Below the pieces are notes generated by a model. That model was not told the origin of the DNA. It worked only from the letters and a program-made list of their open reading frames with translations, and searched no databases. Shown one piece after another: positions 17,597 through 27,406 of a stretch of 41,279 bases of DNA (position 1 is the stretch's first letter; each line of letters opens with the position of its first letter). This DNA is from Vibrio ichthyoenteri ATCC 700023 (GTDB lineage Bacteria; Pseudomonadota; Gammaproteobacteria; Enterobacterales; Vibrionaceae), in assembly GCF_000222605.1 (NCBI RefSeq), contig NZ_AFWF01000278.1, positions 1 through 41,279 of the forward strand, in the 5' to 3' direction. The position numbers and the translations under genes were made by a program.

Positions 17597-18318
17597 AAAC
17601 GGTTTTTATTACTGGCGCTACCTCAGGTATTGGCTATCAACTCGCCGCTGACTACCTTAACTCTGGGGCTCGTGTTGTGGCTTGTGGACGCAATCAAGCG
17701 GCATTAGATACGCTTCATACTGACAATCACAGTCTGGAAACACTCTGTTTTGACCTCACGAATCGAGAACAAACTCAGCACACAATTTCGGCGATGCAAT
17801 CATCTCCGGATGTGTGGATTTTTAACGCCGGAGATTGTGAGTATATAGAGAAGGGGGAGTTAGATAGTGAGTTAATAAGGCGGGTATTTGAGGTCAACGT
17901 GATGGGTTTAGTGCATGCGATTGAAGCGGCGCAAACACATTTTACTGCTGGTACTCATGTCGTTGTTGTTGGTTCGATATCCAGCGAGCTTGCTTTACCC
18001 AGAGCAGAGGCGTATGGCGCATCGAAATCAGCGGTGAGTTATTTAGCGCGAACACTGCAGCAGACCCTCAAGCCGCGAGGCGTGCGAGTTACGGTGGTTT
18101 ATCCAGGCTTCGTGCGTACGCCTTTGACACAAAAAAACACCTTTGCTATGCCGATGATGGTAGAGGTAGAACAAGCCTCTAAGGCGATTCGAGAAGGTAT
18201 CGAGCGAGGCTCCAGTTACATTTATTTTCCGACTCGATTTACTCTCATCATACGTTTATTAAGTTTGCTTCCTTACCGTTGGCAAAATCTAATCACAGCG
18301 AAATTAATCCAAGAATAA
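17593..18318 (+). CDS. Short-chain dehydrogenase/reductase
   Basis: NAD(P)-dependent oxidoreductase, 241 aa, classical SDR. Cofactor motif TGATSGIG is near residue 7, NAG in 'WIFNAGD', catalytic Ser in 'VGSISSE', and Tyr/Lys in 'AYGASKSAV'. The C-terminus is hydrophobic and basic ('FTLIIRLLSLLPYRWQNLI'), consistent with membrane association and a lipid substrate. Translation is coupled to the preceding gene by a 4-nt overlap. The substrate is unknown; the context points to modified fatty acyl chains. Confidence 0.92.
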   Translation: MKTVFITGATSGIGYQLAADYLNSGARVVACGRNQAALDTLHTDNHSLETLCFDLTNREQTQHTISAMQSSPDVWIFNAGDCEYIEKGELDSELIRRVFEVNVMGLVHAIEAAQTHFTAGTHVVVVGSISSELALPRAEAYGASKSAVSYLARTLQQTLKPRGVRVTVVYPGFVRTPLTQKNTFAMPMMVEVEQASKAIREGIERGSSYIYFPTRFTLIIRLLSLLPYRWQNLITAKLIQE

Positions 18319-18330
18319 AGGAAGATCACC

Positions 18331-19635
18331 ATGAAAATTGCAATTGTCGGCACCGGTATTTCTGGATTAACTTGCGGTTACTACCTGAATAAAAATCACG
18401 ATATAACGCTCTATGAGGCCAATGACTATATTGGTGGTCACACGGCAACAGTCGATGTTGAACTTAACGGACATTCGTTTGCTGTGGATACGGGCTTTAT
18501 TGTTTATAACGATCGTACGTACCCTAATTTTATTCAGCTAATGGAAGAGATAGGTGTGAAAGGTTTGGCAACGGAGATGAGTTTTAGCGTCTCTAATCAA
18601 GCCAACGGTTTGGAATACAATGGCCATACGTTAACGACCTTGTTTGCACAAAAACGCAATTGGTTTAAACCTCGTTTCTACAAGTTCATTCTTGATATTT
18701 TACGTTTCAATAAACTGGTTAAAGCCCACGCGGGTGATCTTGGTGAGGACCATCAACAAAGTGAGCAAACCTTAGGGGATTTTCTCAACCAACATGGTTT
18801 TAATGATTATTTTAGTGACAATTATATTTTGCCAATGGGCGCGGCTATTTGGTCTTCTACCTTAGCGGACATGCGCGCTTTCCCTCTCGACTTCTTTGCC
18901 CGTTTCTTTCTTAATCATGGGTTGCTTGACGTGGTTAATCGCCCGCAATGGTATGTCATTGAGGGAGGCTCAAAACAATATATTCCCGCTTTAACGCGAG
19001 CGTTCGCTGATCGTATTCGTCTCTCTGCTCCGATTCAATCGGTATGGCGTGATGTCAACGGTGTGCATTTGATGGTGAATGGTACCGTTGAAAGTTATGA
19101 CCAAGTTATTTTTGCTTGTCACAGCGACCAAGCTTTGGGGTTACTCGGTGATGCCACTGCGCAAGAACAGGAAGTTTTGTCAGCCTTAGCCTATCAAAAT
19201 AATCAGGTGATATTACATACTGATACTTCGTTGTTACCGCAGCGTAAAGCGGCTTGGGCGGCTTGGAATTACCGCCTTACCGGGGATGAACAAGAACAAA
19301 AGACTCAACCAACGCTTACTTACAACATGAACATCTTGCAGCAGATTGAGTGCGAGGAAACGTTCTGCGTCTCCCTTAATAGTGAAATGCATATCGACCC
19401 GAGCAAAATATTGCGCACGTTTAACTATAGTCATCCAGTGTTCAATCATGACTCGATGCGCGCACAAGCACAGCGCGACACCATCAATGGCTGTGTGAAT
19501 GCATGGTTTTGTGGCGCGTACTGGTACAACGGGTTTCATGAAGATGGTGTACGCAGTGCGCTTGACGTGGTTAAAGCAATCGAAGAGCAGTCCGCTAGCC
19601 TGATTACGCCACTAGAGCACAAAGGGGCGGCCTAA
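18331..19635 (+). CDS. FAD-dependent oxidoreductase (amine-oxidase-like)
   Basis: 434-aa flavoprotein with the dinucleotide fold GTGISGL at the N-terminus, 'LYEANDYIGGHTATV' and 'VDTGFIVYNDRTYPNF'. The C-terminal FAD segment is 'CGAYWYNGFHEDGVRSALDV'. It belongs to the COG2907-like branch of NAD/FAD-binding proteins that commonly neighbours DUF1365 and CFA-like genes. The reaction is unproven; acyl-chain desaturation or oxidation is an inference from context. AAGGAAG precedes the ATG, and the next gene starts directly after the stop. Confidence 0.9.
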   Translation: MKIAIVGTGISGLTCGYYLNKNHDITLYEANDYIGGHTATVDVELNGHSFAVDTGFIVYNDRTYPNFIQLMEEIGVKGLATEMSFSVSNQANGLEYNGHTLTTLFAQKRNWFKPRFYKFILDILRFNKLVKAHAGDLGEDHQQSEQTLGDFLNQHGFNDYFSDNYILPMGAAIWSSTLADMRAFPLDFFARFFLNHGLLDVVNRPQWYVIEGGSKQYIPALTRAFADRIRLSAPIQSVWRDVNGVHLMVNGTVESYDQVIFACHSDQALGLLGDATAQEQEVLSALAYQNNQVILHTDTSLLPQRKAAWAAWNYRLTGDEQEQKTQPTLTYNMNILQQIECEETFCVSLNSEMHIDPSKILRTFNYSHPVFNHDSMRAQAQRDTINGCVNAWFCGAYWYNGFHEDGVRSALDVVKAIEEQSASLITPLEHKGAA

Positions 19636-20454
19636 ATGAACAGTTCTCTTTTGGTTGGTATGGTTCGCCATAAGCGCAGTGTTCCGGTGGTTCATGAATT
19701 GAATTATCCGCTTTTCATGCCCTGCTTGGATCTGGATGAACTTGATCAGGTCTTCACTCAGGTGTGGGGGATGGGGGCTGGTTGGTGGCATTGGGCTCGA
19801 TTTCGTCGCCAAGATTATCTTGGTCAAGGCAGCTTAAAACAAGCGGTACTCGACAAGGTAGAACAACTGACTGGAGAGCGCTTAAAGGGCAAAGTAGAAG
19901 CCGTTATTCATCTTCGTTATCTCGGTATCTATTTTAGCCCAGTGAATTTTTATTACGTTTATGATTGTCATGGCGAGTGGCGTTATCTACTCGCAGAGGT
20001 GAGTAATACGCCTTGGAATGAGCGACACTACTATGCCATTCCTGCAACAGAATCGGGTCAGTTTGAGCATGAAAAATCATTCCATGTCTCACCATTTAAC
20101 CCGATAGAACAATTATACCAATGGCGTATTAAGCCACTAAACAAAACGTTAAATATCCACTTAGAGTGCCACCGCAAAGAAAAAGAGTTCGAAGCTACGA
20201 TGGCGATGAAAAAAACATCGTTGGATTCGAGTAGCCTCATTCGCCATTTGATCGCCACGCCAATTATGGCAGTAAAAGTCGTTATTGGGATTTACTGGCA
20301 TGCGTTCAAGTTGTGGTGCAAAGGGGCACCTTTATATACCCACCCAAATGCAGATTCGCTAGAGAAGTCAGCTGACTGTGATCACAACAAGAGCTCGCAG
20401 CCAGCCAAGCGCACCACGCGTTCAACCAACAGAAATGATAAGCAAGGAGCATAG
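19636..20454 (+). CDS. DUF1365 protein
   Basis: 272 aa. DUF1365 features: 'GMVRHKRSVPVVHELNYPLFMPCLDLDEL', 'HLRYLGIYFSPVNFYYVYD', 'VSNTPWNERHYY', 'KSFHVSPFNP' and a C-terminal amphipathic or hydrophobic segment ('LIRHLIATPIMAVKVVIGIYWHAFKLW'). The family has no established biochemical function but nearly always sits with an FAD oxidoreductase and a CFA-type methyltransferase, as here. The last 30 residues are a basic, low-complexity tail. It ends 4 nt before the cfa-like start. Confidence 0.92.
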   Translation: MNSSLLVGMVRHKRSVPVVHELNYPLFMPCLDLDELDQVFTQVWGMGAGWWHWARFRRQDYLGQGSLKQAVLDKVEQLTGERLKGKVEAVIHLRYLGIYFSPVNFYYVYDCHGEWRYLLAEVSNTPWNERHYYAIPATESGQFEHEKSFHVSPFNPIEQLYQWRIKPLNKTLNIHLECHRKEKEFEATMAMKKTSLDSSSLIRHLIATPIMAVKVVIGIYWHAFKLWCKGAPLYTHPNADSLEKSADCDHNKSSQPAKRTTRSTNRNDKQGA

Positions 20455-20458
20455 GAAC

Positions 20459-21700
20459 ATGACAACTCAAACTCTAACTCTTCCTAAGCAACTCAGTACA
20501 TTAGACAAAACGGCGCGTAGTGTGACCTTTACTTGTTTATGTAAATTGTCGATAGGTACATTAAATATTATTGAGGAATTTGAGTCTGGAAAAATCGTAC
20601 ATCGCGAACGGTTTGGTGAGCACAAGCCAAATCAGCCAGCGGCAATAATCACCGTTAAAAACCCTGCCTTTTATAGTCGACTACTCAAAGGTGGCAGCAT
20701 CGCGGCAGCGGAAGCCTATATGGATGATTGGTGGGAATCTCCAGACTTAACGGTATTGATGGAGTTAATGGCACTGAATTTGTCTGCGCTAGATAGCATT
20801 GAAAGCCGTAGTAGCTTTTTATCGACATTATTAAATAAATTTAGCCATTGGTTGAATCGTAATACGGTTGAAAACTCAGAGAAAAATATATCAGCCCATT
20901 ATGACTTGAGTAACGATTTGTACCAAACGTTTCTTGATGAAAATATGCTCTACTCGGCGGCGATTTATCAATCAAGCCACGATTCATTGGCACAAGCGCA
21001 AATAAATAAAATGGAACGTTTGTGTCAACAATTGCAATTAAAACCGACCGATCATGTGGTTGAAATTGGCACAGGTTGGGGAGCGATGGCGCTTTATATG
21101 GCGCTGAATTATGGATGCAAAGTGACCACCACAACCATTTCTGATGCTCAATTTGAATACGCAAAAAATAAGGTGGAGCAACTTGGATTAGAGAAACAAA
21201 TTACGCTGTTGAAAAAAGATTATCGCTTGCTAGAAGGGCAATTCGACAAATTGGTTTCGATTGAGATGATTGAAGCGGTGGGTAAAGAATATCTGCCATC
21301 TTATATTCGTCAATGCCAAGCCTTATTGAAACCGCAAGGTCTAATGGCTATTCAGGCGATAACGATTGCTGATCAAAGATATAAAAGTTATAGCAATAGT
21401 GTTGATTTTATTCAGAAATACATTTTCCCTGGAGGTTTTCTTCCTTCAATAACGGCGTTAACGCAAGCCGCGACTCAGCATAGTGATTTAGTGATGAGAG
21501 ACTTGTTCGATATTGGCGAAGATTACGGTAAAACGTTGCGCCATTGGCATGAACGCTTTAATCGCAATCTTGATACGGTGACAGAGCTAGGCTTTGATGA
21601 ACGCTTTATTCGCATGTGGAATTACTATTTCTGTTACTGCGAAGGGGGCTTTCGTGCCAAAACGATTAGTACGGTTCATATGACTTTTCAAAGACCTTAG
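20459..21700 (+). CDS. CFA-synthase-family SAM methyltransferase with altered active site
   Basis: 413 aa, homologous to cyclopropane-fatty-acyl-phospholipid synthase. N-terminal lipid-binding-type domain (1-140), then the SAM fold with motif I 'VEIGTGWG' (201-208) and the family's 'SAHYDLSNDLY', 'YIFPGGFLPS' and 'FCYCEGGFRAK'. Aligned by eye with E. coli Cfa, Glu239, Tyr317 and Cys354 are kept (E272, Y356, C394), but the bicarbonate ligands Cys139 and His266 are A167 and Q299. It may therefore methylate the acyl double bond without closing a ring, like UfaM-type methylases. AAGGAG precedes the ATG; a longer frame from 20378 overlaps DUF1365 and is unlikely. Confidence 0.88.
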   Translation: MTTQTLTLPKQLSTLDKTARSVTFTCLCKLSIGTLNIIEEFESGKIVHRERFGEHKPNQPAAIITVKNPAFYSRLLKGGSIAAAEAYMDDWWESPDLTVLMELMALNLSALDSIESRSSFLSTLLNKFSHWLNRNTVENSEKNISAHYDLSNDLYQTFLDENMLYSAAIYQSSHDSLAQAQINKMERLCQQLQLKPTDHVVEIGTGWGAMALYMALNYGCKVTTTTISDAQFEYAKNKVEQLGLEKQITLLKKDYRLLEGQFDKLVSIEMIEAVGKEYLPSYIRQCQALLKPQGLMAIQAITIADQRYKSYSNSVDFIQKYIFPGGFLPSITALTQAATQHSDLVMRDLFDIGEDYGKTLRHWHERFNRNLDTVTELGFDERFIRMWNYYFCYCEGGFRAKTISTVHMTFQRP

Positions 21701-21709
21701 GAGCCGAAA

Positions 21710-22216
21710 ATGAGCCAGTTTAAGTCCTTATTAATTGCTTCGACTTGGTTCCAGCTCATCTGGTTTTTGGCTGTAGTTGGCAGTGAACGTTGGCAATGGT
21801 TAGCGTTGGTGTGCTTGCTTATGACTCTTGCTCTGAGTGTTAAATTTCACCCCTTGAATTGGCAAAAATGGGGGGCGTTGACCTTATTCGGGGTGGGGGT
21901 TGATATGGTCAATGCTTCCGCGGGTATTTTGATTTTTAACTCGTTTGCGATACCTCTTTGGCTGGTTGTGCTTTGGGGGATGTTTATGTGGTATGCCCAA
22001 TTTTTAGTCCCAGCGGTGAGCCGCTATCCTTTGATACTCGTATCACTCGTTGGAGGGATCGCGGGCAGCCTTAGTTATATAGCCGGATATAAGTTGGGCG
22101 CAGTTCAATTCGGTTACTCGACACTGTTTACGTTTTTCTGGTTCTTTCTGGTATGGGTGATGGTGACGCTGTTGTGTGTAAGGAGTCTGAACAATGAAAA
22201 ACCATCGGATGCTTAG
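21710..22216 (+). CDS. DUF2878 inner-membrane protein
   Basis: 168 aa, almost entirely hydrophobic, with five or six predicted membrane helices (roughly 7-24, 28-45, 53-72, 77-97, 105-125, 135-158). It matches the DUF2878 pattern of small membrane proteins found in CFA-type operons. No catalytic motif is obvious. AGGAG lies 6 nt upstream of the ATG. The 3' end overlaps the next gene by 23 nt. Confidence 0.82.
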   Translation: MSQFKSLLIASTWFQLIWFLAVVGSERWQWLALVCLLMTLALSVKFHPLNWQKWGALTLFGVGVDMVNASAGILIFNSFAIPLWLVVLWGMFMWYAQFLVPAVSRYPLILVSLVGGIAGSLSYIAGYKLGAVQFGYSTLFTFFWFFLVWVMVTLLCVRSLNNEKPSDA

Positions 22217-22769
22217 AGCTTTTGTTATTGCAGCTTTACTTGGTTTAACGGGGCACAGCGCACTCAGTGCACCAATAAACGATGCACAAGGTTGTCAATC
22301 ATGTGATTGGAAGCAGTGGCAAACGGTTGGCCGGGCCGAGCTCAAGGTACTTTTCTTTGATGTCTATAATTCGACATTATTCAGCCCAACAGGTGACTAT
22401 CAAGTGAGCCAAGACGTGAGTCCTCATCCTTTGGCTTTGAGCATAGAGTACCAACGCAGTATAAGCCGAGAGCAACTGCTAGACGCAACATATGAGCAAT
22501 GGATCAAGCAAGGCTATGACAAAGCACAATCGAAGCAATGGATAGCGCAATTGGCGACTATTTTCCCCAGTGTCAAAGAAGGGCAAAGACTGACTTATAT
22601 TACCAATGGTGAAAGTGGTCGCTTTGAATTTTCACCTAATGTTAATAGCAATCAGTCCTTGGGCACCATTGACGACGAGCAACTTAATGACGCATTTCTA
22701 GCGATTTGGCTGTCGCCTAAAACCGAATATTCCGACCTCCGTAAACATTTAATAGGACAGGTAAAATGA
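22194..22769 (+). CDS. Chalcone-isomerase-like exported protein
   Basis: 191 aa. N-terminal signal sequence ('MLRAFVIAALLGLTGHSALSA'), then 'WQTVGRAELKVLFFDVYNSTLFSPTGDY', 'PLALSIEYQRSISREQLLDATYEQW' and 'NDAFLAIWLSPKTEYSDLRKHLIGQ', the layout of bacterial chalcone-isomerase-like proteins (fatty-acid-binding fold). Such proteins are thought to bind fatty acids rather than isomerise chalcones. AAGGAG precedes the start, which lies inside the end of the DUF2878 gene. It overlaps the DUF3833 gene as ATGA. Confidence 0.82.
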   Translation: MKNHRMLRAFVIAALLGLTGHSALSAPINDAQGCQSCDWKQWQTVGRAELKVLFFDVYNSTLFSPTGDYQVSQDVSPHPLALSIEYQRSISREQLLDATYEQWIKQGYDKAQSKQWIAQLATIFPSVKEGQRLTYITNGESGRFEFSPNVNSNQSLGTIDDEQLNDAFLAIWLSPKTEYSDLRKHLIGQVK

Positions 22770-23296
22770 ACGTAAAACGATGGGTAGTAGTTGTTTTTAC
22801 TTGGTTGTTATTTGGCTGTAATACTCAGATTAGCGATTATCAAGCTGATAATTCGACTCCGACATTTAACTTATTTGAGTATTTTGTCGGTAACACAACA
22901 GCGTGGGGGATGGTGCAGGATTTTAGCGATAAGCAAACTCGCCGTTTTGAGGTAGTGATTGTTGGCACGGTTGAAGGAGATCGCTTGACCTTGGTTGAAG
23001 ATTTTGTGTTTGATGACGGAGAGATTCAACAGAGAATTTGGGTTATTGAACGTCAAGCAGATGGAAGCTATCGCGGCACCGCTAACGATGTTGTGGGAGT
23101 CGCGTTGGGCTCAGAGCAAGGGCATGTGATGCATTGGCAATATGATCTGCAATTGCCTTGGAACGATGGCACCACACAAGTCGCGATGGACGATTGGCTC
23201 TATCGACAAGATGAGAAGCATCTATTCAATATTACTAAGATCAGTAAATTTGGTATTGAAGTCGGGCAGGTGACGATCTTCTTTCAAAAGCAGTAA
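22766..23296 (+). CDS. DUF3833 lipoprotein
   Basis: 176 aa with a lipoprotein signal: basic N-terminus, hydrophobic stretch and lipobox 'LLFGC' (Cys 18). The remainder ('FNLFEYFVGNTTAWGMVQD', 'TVEGDRLTLVEDFVFDDGE', 'IWVIERQADGSYRGTANDVVG', 'YDLQLPW') matches DUF3833, a lipocalin-like beta-rich family. Asp or Asn right after the lipobox Cys decides the sorting; here it is Asn, so outer-membrane anchoring is expected. It is the last gene of the operon. A role in handling or transporting the modified lipid is an inference. Confidence 0.85.
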   Translation: MNVKRWVVVVFTWLLFGCNTQISDYQADNSTPTFNLFEYFVGNTTAWGMVQDFSDKQTRRFEVVIVGTVEGDRLTLVEDFVFDDGEIQQRIWVIERQADGSYRGTANDVVGVALGSEQGHVMHWQYDLQLPWNDGTTQVAMDDWLYRQDEKHLFNITKISKFGIEVGQVTIFFQKQ

Positions 23297-23363
23297 GGTG
23301 ATAACACCACATTCGCCGCTCAATATACCGTTGAGTCGCTAATAGGTATTGTTCGAGAAATAA

Positions 23364-23398
23364 AAAAGGGTTGCCCTAGAAACTAGGGCAACCCTTTT
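23364..23398. terminator. Bidirectional terminator between the lipid operon and purB
   Basis: 16-bp perfect inverted repeat with a 3-nt loop, AAAAGGG...CCCTTTT at the ends, lying between convergent genes. Confidence 0.93.
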
Positions 23399-23418
23399 GA
23401 GCACTTTTTAGAGTGCGA

Positions 23419-24930
<1,512 letters not shown>

Positions 24931-24940
24931 TTAATTTTGT

Positions 24941-25558
24941 TTACATTCGAGCGAGTAGAATCTGTGCTTGCTCTATCATTTTCTTGCGACCAAAAATCAA
25001 ATGGCGGCGCTTGCCACCCACTTGACGCCACAGCACCGCACAACGGATACCCGAAAGCAGCAAGGCGCGAACCTTATTTTGATTACTCGATTGCTGCAGC
25101 ACCGATGGCGTGCCTGTCACTTGAATTCGTGGGCCAACTGGGCTCACCACATCAAGGTAAACACTGGCCAAGTTGCTCATCATTTGTTCGTCAGTTAACG
25201 AATAATGGTCAGCTTGTCGTTCAAGCATTTTGATGCGGTCACCAAGCTGAGACATGGCATCATTACGGCTACTTAGTTTGCGCTCAAGAGCCATCAAACT
25301 AATGATGTAGCGGGTAATTTCACTACCAGCGGGGGTACTGTCGATGCCTTCTACTAGACACTCTAAGCCAAGTTTTAGATCGGCTTCTCGGCCAAATACA
25401 CTGACGGTATTATTTGGATTGGTGTTCAGTATCGCCTTTAACGAAGTTTCAAACGCGTCTGAGTCACAATGACCGTTTTTTGCAGCTTGCTGAACTAAAG
25501 CCACCGCTTGGCAAATACCAGCAAATGCGATGGTACGGTCATAAAGAGTGTTCGCCAC
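24941..25558 (-). CDS. hflD: HflD, high-frequency-lysogenization protein homolog
   Basis: 205 aa. HflD (YcfC) is a peripheral inner-membrane protein that in E. coli interferes with lambda CII. It opens '[29 protein letters not shown]' and contains '[15 protein letters not shown]', '[15 protein letters not shown]' and '[33 protein letters not shown]', all family hallmarks. It follows mnmA by 27 nt, as in E. coli, so co-transcription is expected. Its physiological role without lambda is unclear. Confidence 0.95.
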   Translation of the reverse strand: MANTLYDRTIAFAGICQAVALVQQAAKNGHCDSDAFETSLKAILNTNPNNTVSVFGREADLKLGLECLVEGIDSTPAGSEITRYIISLMALERKLSSRNDAMSQLGDRIKMLERQADHYSLTDEQMMSNLASVYLDVVSPVGPRIQVTGTPSVLQQSSNQNKVRALLLSGIRCAVLWRQVGGKRRHLIFGRKKMIEQAQILLARM

Positions 25559-25585
25559 GTAGAGTTACTCCTAGTTATACGTCAA

Positions 25586-26707
25586 TTAAATGCGTTGTTC
25601 GATGATACCACCACCAAGACAAACATCGCCTTGGTAGAATACAGCGGATTGCCCAGGGGTTACCGCGACTTGTGGTTCATCAAAAATGACTTTGATGGTT
25701 TCATCATCGACTGGAATGATAGTACACGCGATGTCTGTTTGACGATAACGTGTTTTCACTGTGCATTTTAACGGTTCTTTAATCGGGGTGCGATCAACCC
25801 AGTGTAATTGTGATGCAACCAACCCATTAGATTTCAAAAGTGGGTGGTCAGCACCTTGTACCGCGATAAGTACGTTACGTTTCAGATCTTTTTCTACTAC
25901 GTACCAAGGATCTTCATTACCACCGCCGCCTTTCTGACCGCCAATGTGTAGGCCTTTACGCTGGCCTAAGGTGTGGTACATCAAGCCTTGGTGTTCACCA
26001 ATCACTAAGCCTTCAGGCGTTTCGATTTTACCCGGTTGCGCTGGTAAGTAGCGGCCAAGGAAGTCGGTAAACTTGCGTTCACCAATGAAACAGATACCCG
26101 TCGAGTCTTTCTTCTTCGCCGTGATCAGGCCTTGTTCCTCCGCAATACGGCGAACTTCAGGTTTTTCAATCTGGCCCACAGGGAATAGACTGCGCGCAAC
26201 TTGCTCGTGACTCAAGGTGTATAAGAAGTAACTTTGATCTTTGTTGCTGTCTTTACCACGTAGCATTTGCGGTTTTTCACCGTTTTGTGGGAAAGAACGG
26301 TCAACATAGTGACCCATCGCGATGTAATCAGCATCAAGCACTTCATCAGCGTATTCTAAAAACGCTTTAAATTTGATTTCTTTGTTACAAAGAATATCTG
26401 GGTTTGGCGTACGGCCTGCTTTGTACTCTTCTAGGAAGTACTCAAACACGTTGTCCCAATACTCTGCGGCAAAGTTAATTTTGTGCAGATGGATGCCAAG
26501 CTTGTCACAAACTTCCTGTGCATCGGCCAGATCTTGGGCCGCGGTACAGTATTCTTCGTTGTCGTCTTCTTCCCAGTTCTTCATGAAAAGACCTTCGACT
26601 TGATAGCCTTGCTCTTTTAGAAGATACGCAGAAACCGATGAATCAACACCGCCAGACATACCAACGATGACTTTCTTTTGACTGTTGTCAGTACAGTTCT
26701 CAGACAT
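25586..26707 (-). CDS. mnmA: tRNA-specific 2-thiouridylase MnmA
   Basis: Forms the 2-thio group of s2U34 in tRNAs for Glu, Gln and Lys. 373 aa. The PP-loop ATP-binding motif 'GMSGGVDSS' is near residue 16. The two catalytic cysteines are in '[12 protein letters not shown]' and '[12 protein letters not shown]'. Also visible are 'AMGHYVDR', 'KDQSYFLY' and '[13 protein letters not shown]'. The start context is weak on the Shine-Dalgarno side, but the N-terminus fits the family. A candidate -10 TAGAAT (minus strand, 26745-26740) lies upstream. Confidence 0.97.
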   Translation of the reverse strand: MSENCTDNSQKKVIVGMSGGVDSSVSAYLLKEQGYQVEGLFMKNWEEDDNEEYCTAAQDLADAQEVCDKLGIHLHKINFAAEYWDNVFEYFLEEYKAGRTPNPDILCNKEIKFKAFLEYADEVLDADYIAMGHYVDRSFPQNGEKPQMLRGKDSNKDQSYFLYTLSHEQVARSLFPVGQIEKPEVRRIAEEQGLITAKKKDSTGICFIGERKFTDFLGRYLPAQPGKIETPEGLVIGEHQGLMYHTLGQRKGLHIGGQKGGGGNEDPWYVVEKDLKRNVLIAVQGADHPLLKSNGLVASQLHWVDRTPIKEPLKCTVKTRYRQTDIACTIIPVDDETIKVIFDEPQVAVTPGQSAVFYQGDVCLGGGIIEQRI

Positions 26708-26742
26708 TGCTTAACACCACAAAAATTTACTGGAGGCAGATT

Positions 26743-26904
26743 CTAACAGAAAGCATTTCTCGGTGACAGATCCGAGATCGAAATCACACTTCGAATTTGA
26801 GGAATTTTAGCTACTTTGCTGAAATAATCTGCGTTAACGATTACCCACTTCCCAAAAGAATTGACGTAGCAACGTTGTTGGCGATGTCCATTCATTCCAT
26901 TCAT
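26743..26904 (-). CDS. Small protein of unknown function (53 aa)
   Basis: I do not recognise a family. The ATG at 26904 has GAGGT 7 nt upstream, a good ribosome site. The product starts MNGMNGHRQQRCYVNSFGKWVIVNADYF and is basic with two Cys, no signal peptide and no membrane helix. The frame extends to 26937 without a better start. Its stop lies in the presumed mnmA promoter, so it may be cotranscribed with mnmA or be a leader. Coding status rests mainly on the ribosome site. Confidence 0.45.
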   Translation of the reverse strand: MNGMNGHRQQRCYVNSFGKWVIVNADYFSKVAKIPQIRSVISISDLSPRNAFC

Positions 26905-27044
26905 CGAGTTTACCTCAGTTGATGGGTGTCTATGCACTTGCCTTTAAGCTGCTGAACGAATTTGCATTCAAGTAGTAGGGGTATTAGCTCTCTATATATG
27001 GCATAGTGACGAAAATTCAAGTGGTAAGTTTAAGGTATAAACCT

Positions 27045-27314
27045 GTGACAGATGAAAACCAAATATTACAAGAAGCGGATCTGATTGAAGTGATTGAAAA
27101 TCAACTTGAAGATCGTAACCCAGTTAAAGTGACAGAAACGCTAATGCGTTTACGCATGAGTGGTACTAGCCGTGATGATGCAGTAGCAATGATGGCTTGT
27201 GCTGTTTCTATTGAGATTTTCGACGTGATGAAAAACGGCGGAGAATTTAATTTGAAGCGTTATTCTGAGCATCTAGATAGCCTACCAGACCTATACTTTA
27301 TGGAAGGTGAATAG
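27045..27314 (+). CDS. Conserved-looking hypothetical protein (89 aa)
   Basis: Not recognised. It is an acidic, soluble, mostly helical protein ('QEADLIEVIENQLEDRNPVKVTETLMRLRMSGTSRDDAVAMMACAVSIEIFDVMK') without signal or membrane segment. The frame opens at a GTG at 27006 that lacks a ribosome site; the GTG at 27045 has AAGG 9 nt upstream and is preferred, so the first 13 codons of the longer form are uncertain. The stop overlaps the start of the PurR box of gsk. Confidence 0.65.
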   Translation: MTDENQILQEADLIEVIENQLEDRNPVKVTETLMRLRMSGTSRDDAVAMMACAVSIEIFDVMKNGGEFNLKRYSEHLDSLPDLYFMEGE

Positions 27315-27329
27315 AGCAAACGTTTGCTA
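27314..27329. promoter_or_regulatory. PurR box upstream of gsk
   Basis: GAGCAAACGTTTGCTA: the 12-bp core GCAAACGTTTGC matches the PurR operator exactly. It overlaps a perfect -10 TATAAT at 27328-27333, so PurR binding would block RNA polymerase directly. Confidence 0.85.
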
Positions 27330-27333
27330 TAAT
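27328..27333 (+). promoter_or_regulatory. gsk promoter -10 element
   Basis: Perfect TATAAT immediately following the PurR box. The matching -35 would fall in the end of the preceding gene and is not well defined. Confidence 0.6.
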
Positions 27334-27406
27334 CCCAGTTATTGCCGCGCTATCCACGGCGCGGTAGAATCCGCCTTCCTGTCATCCCTTAATCAGAATC
27401 ATAGTT

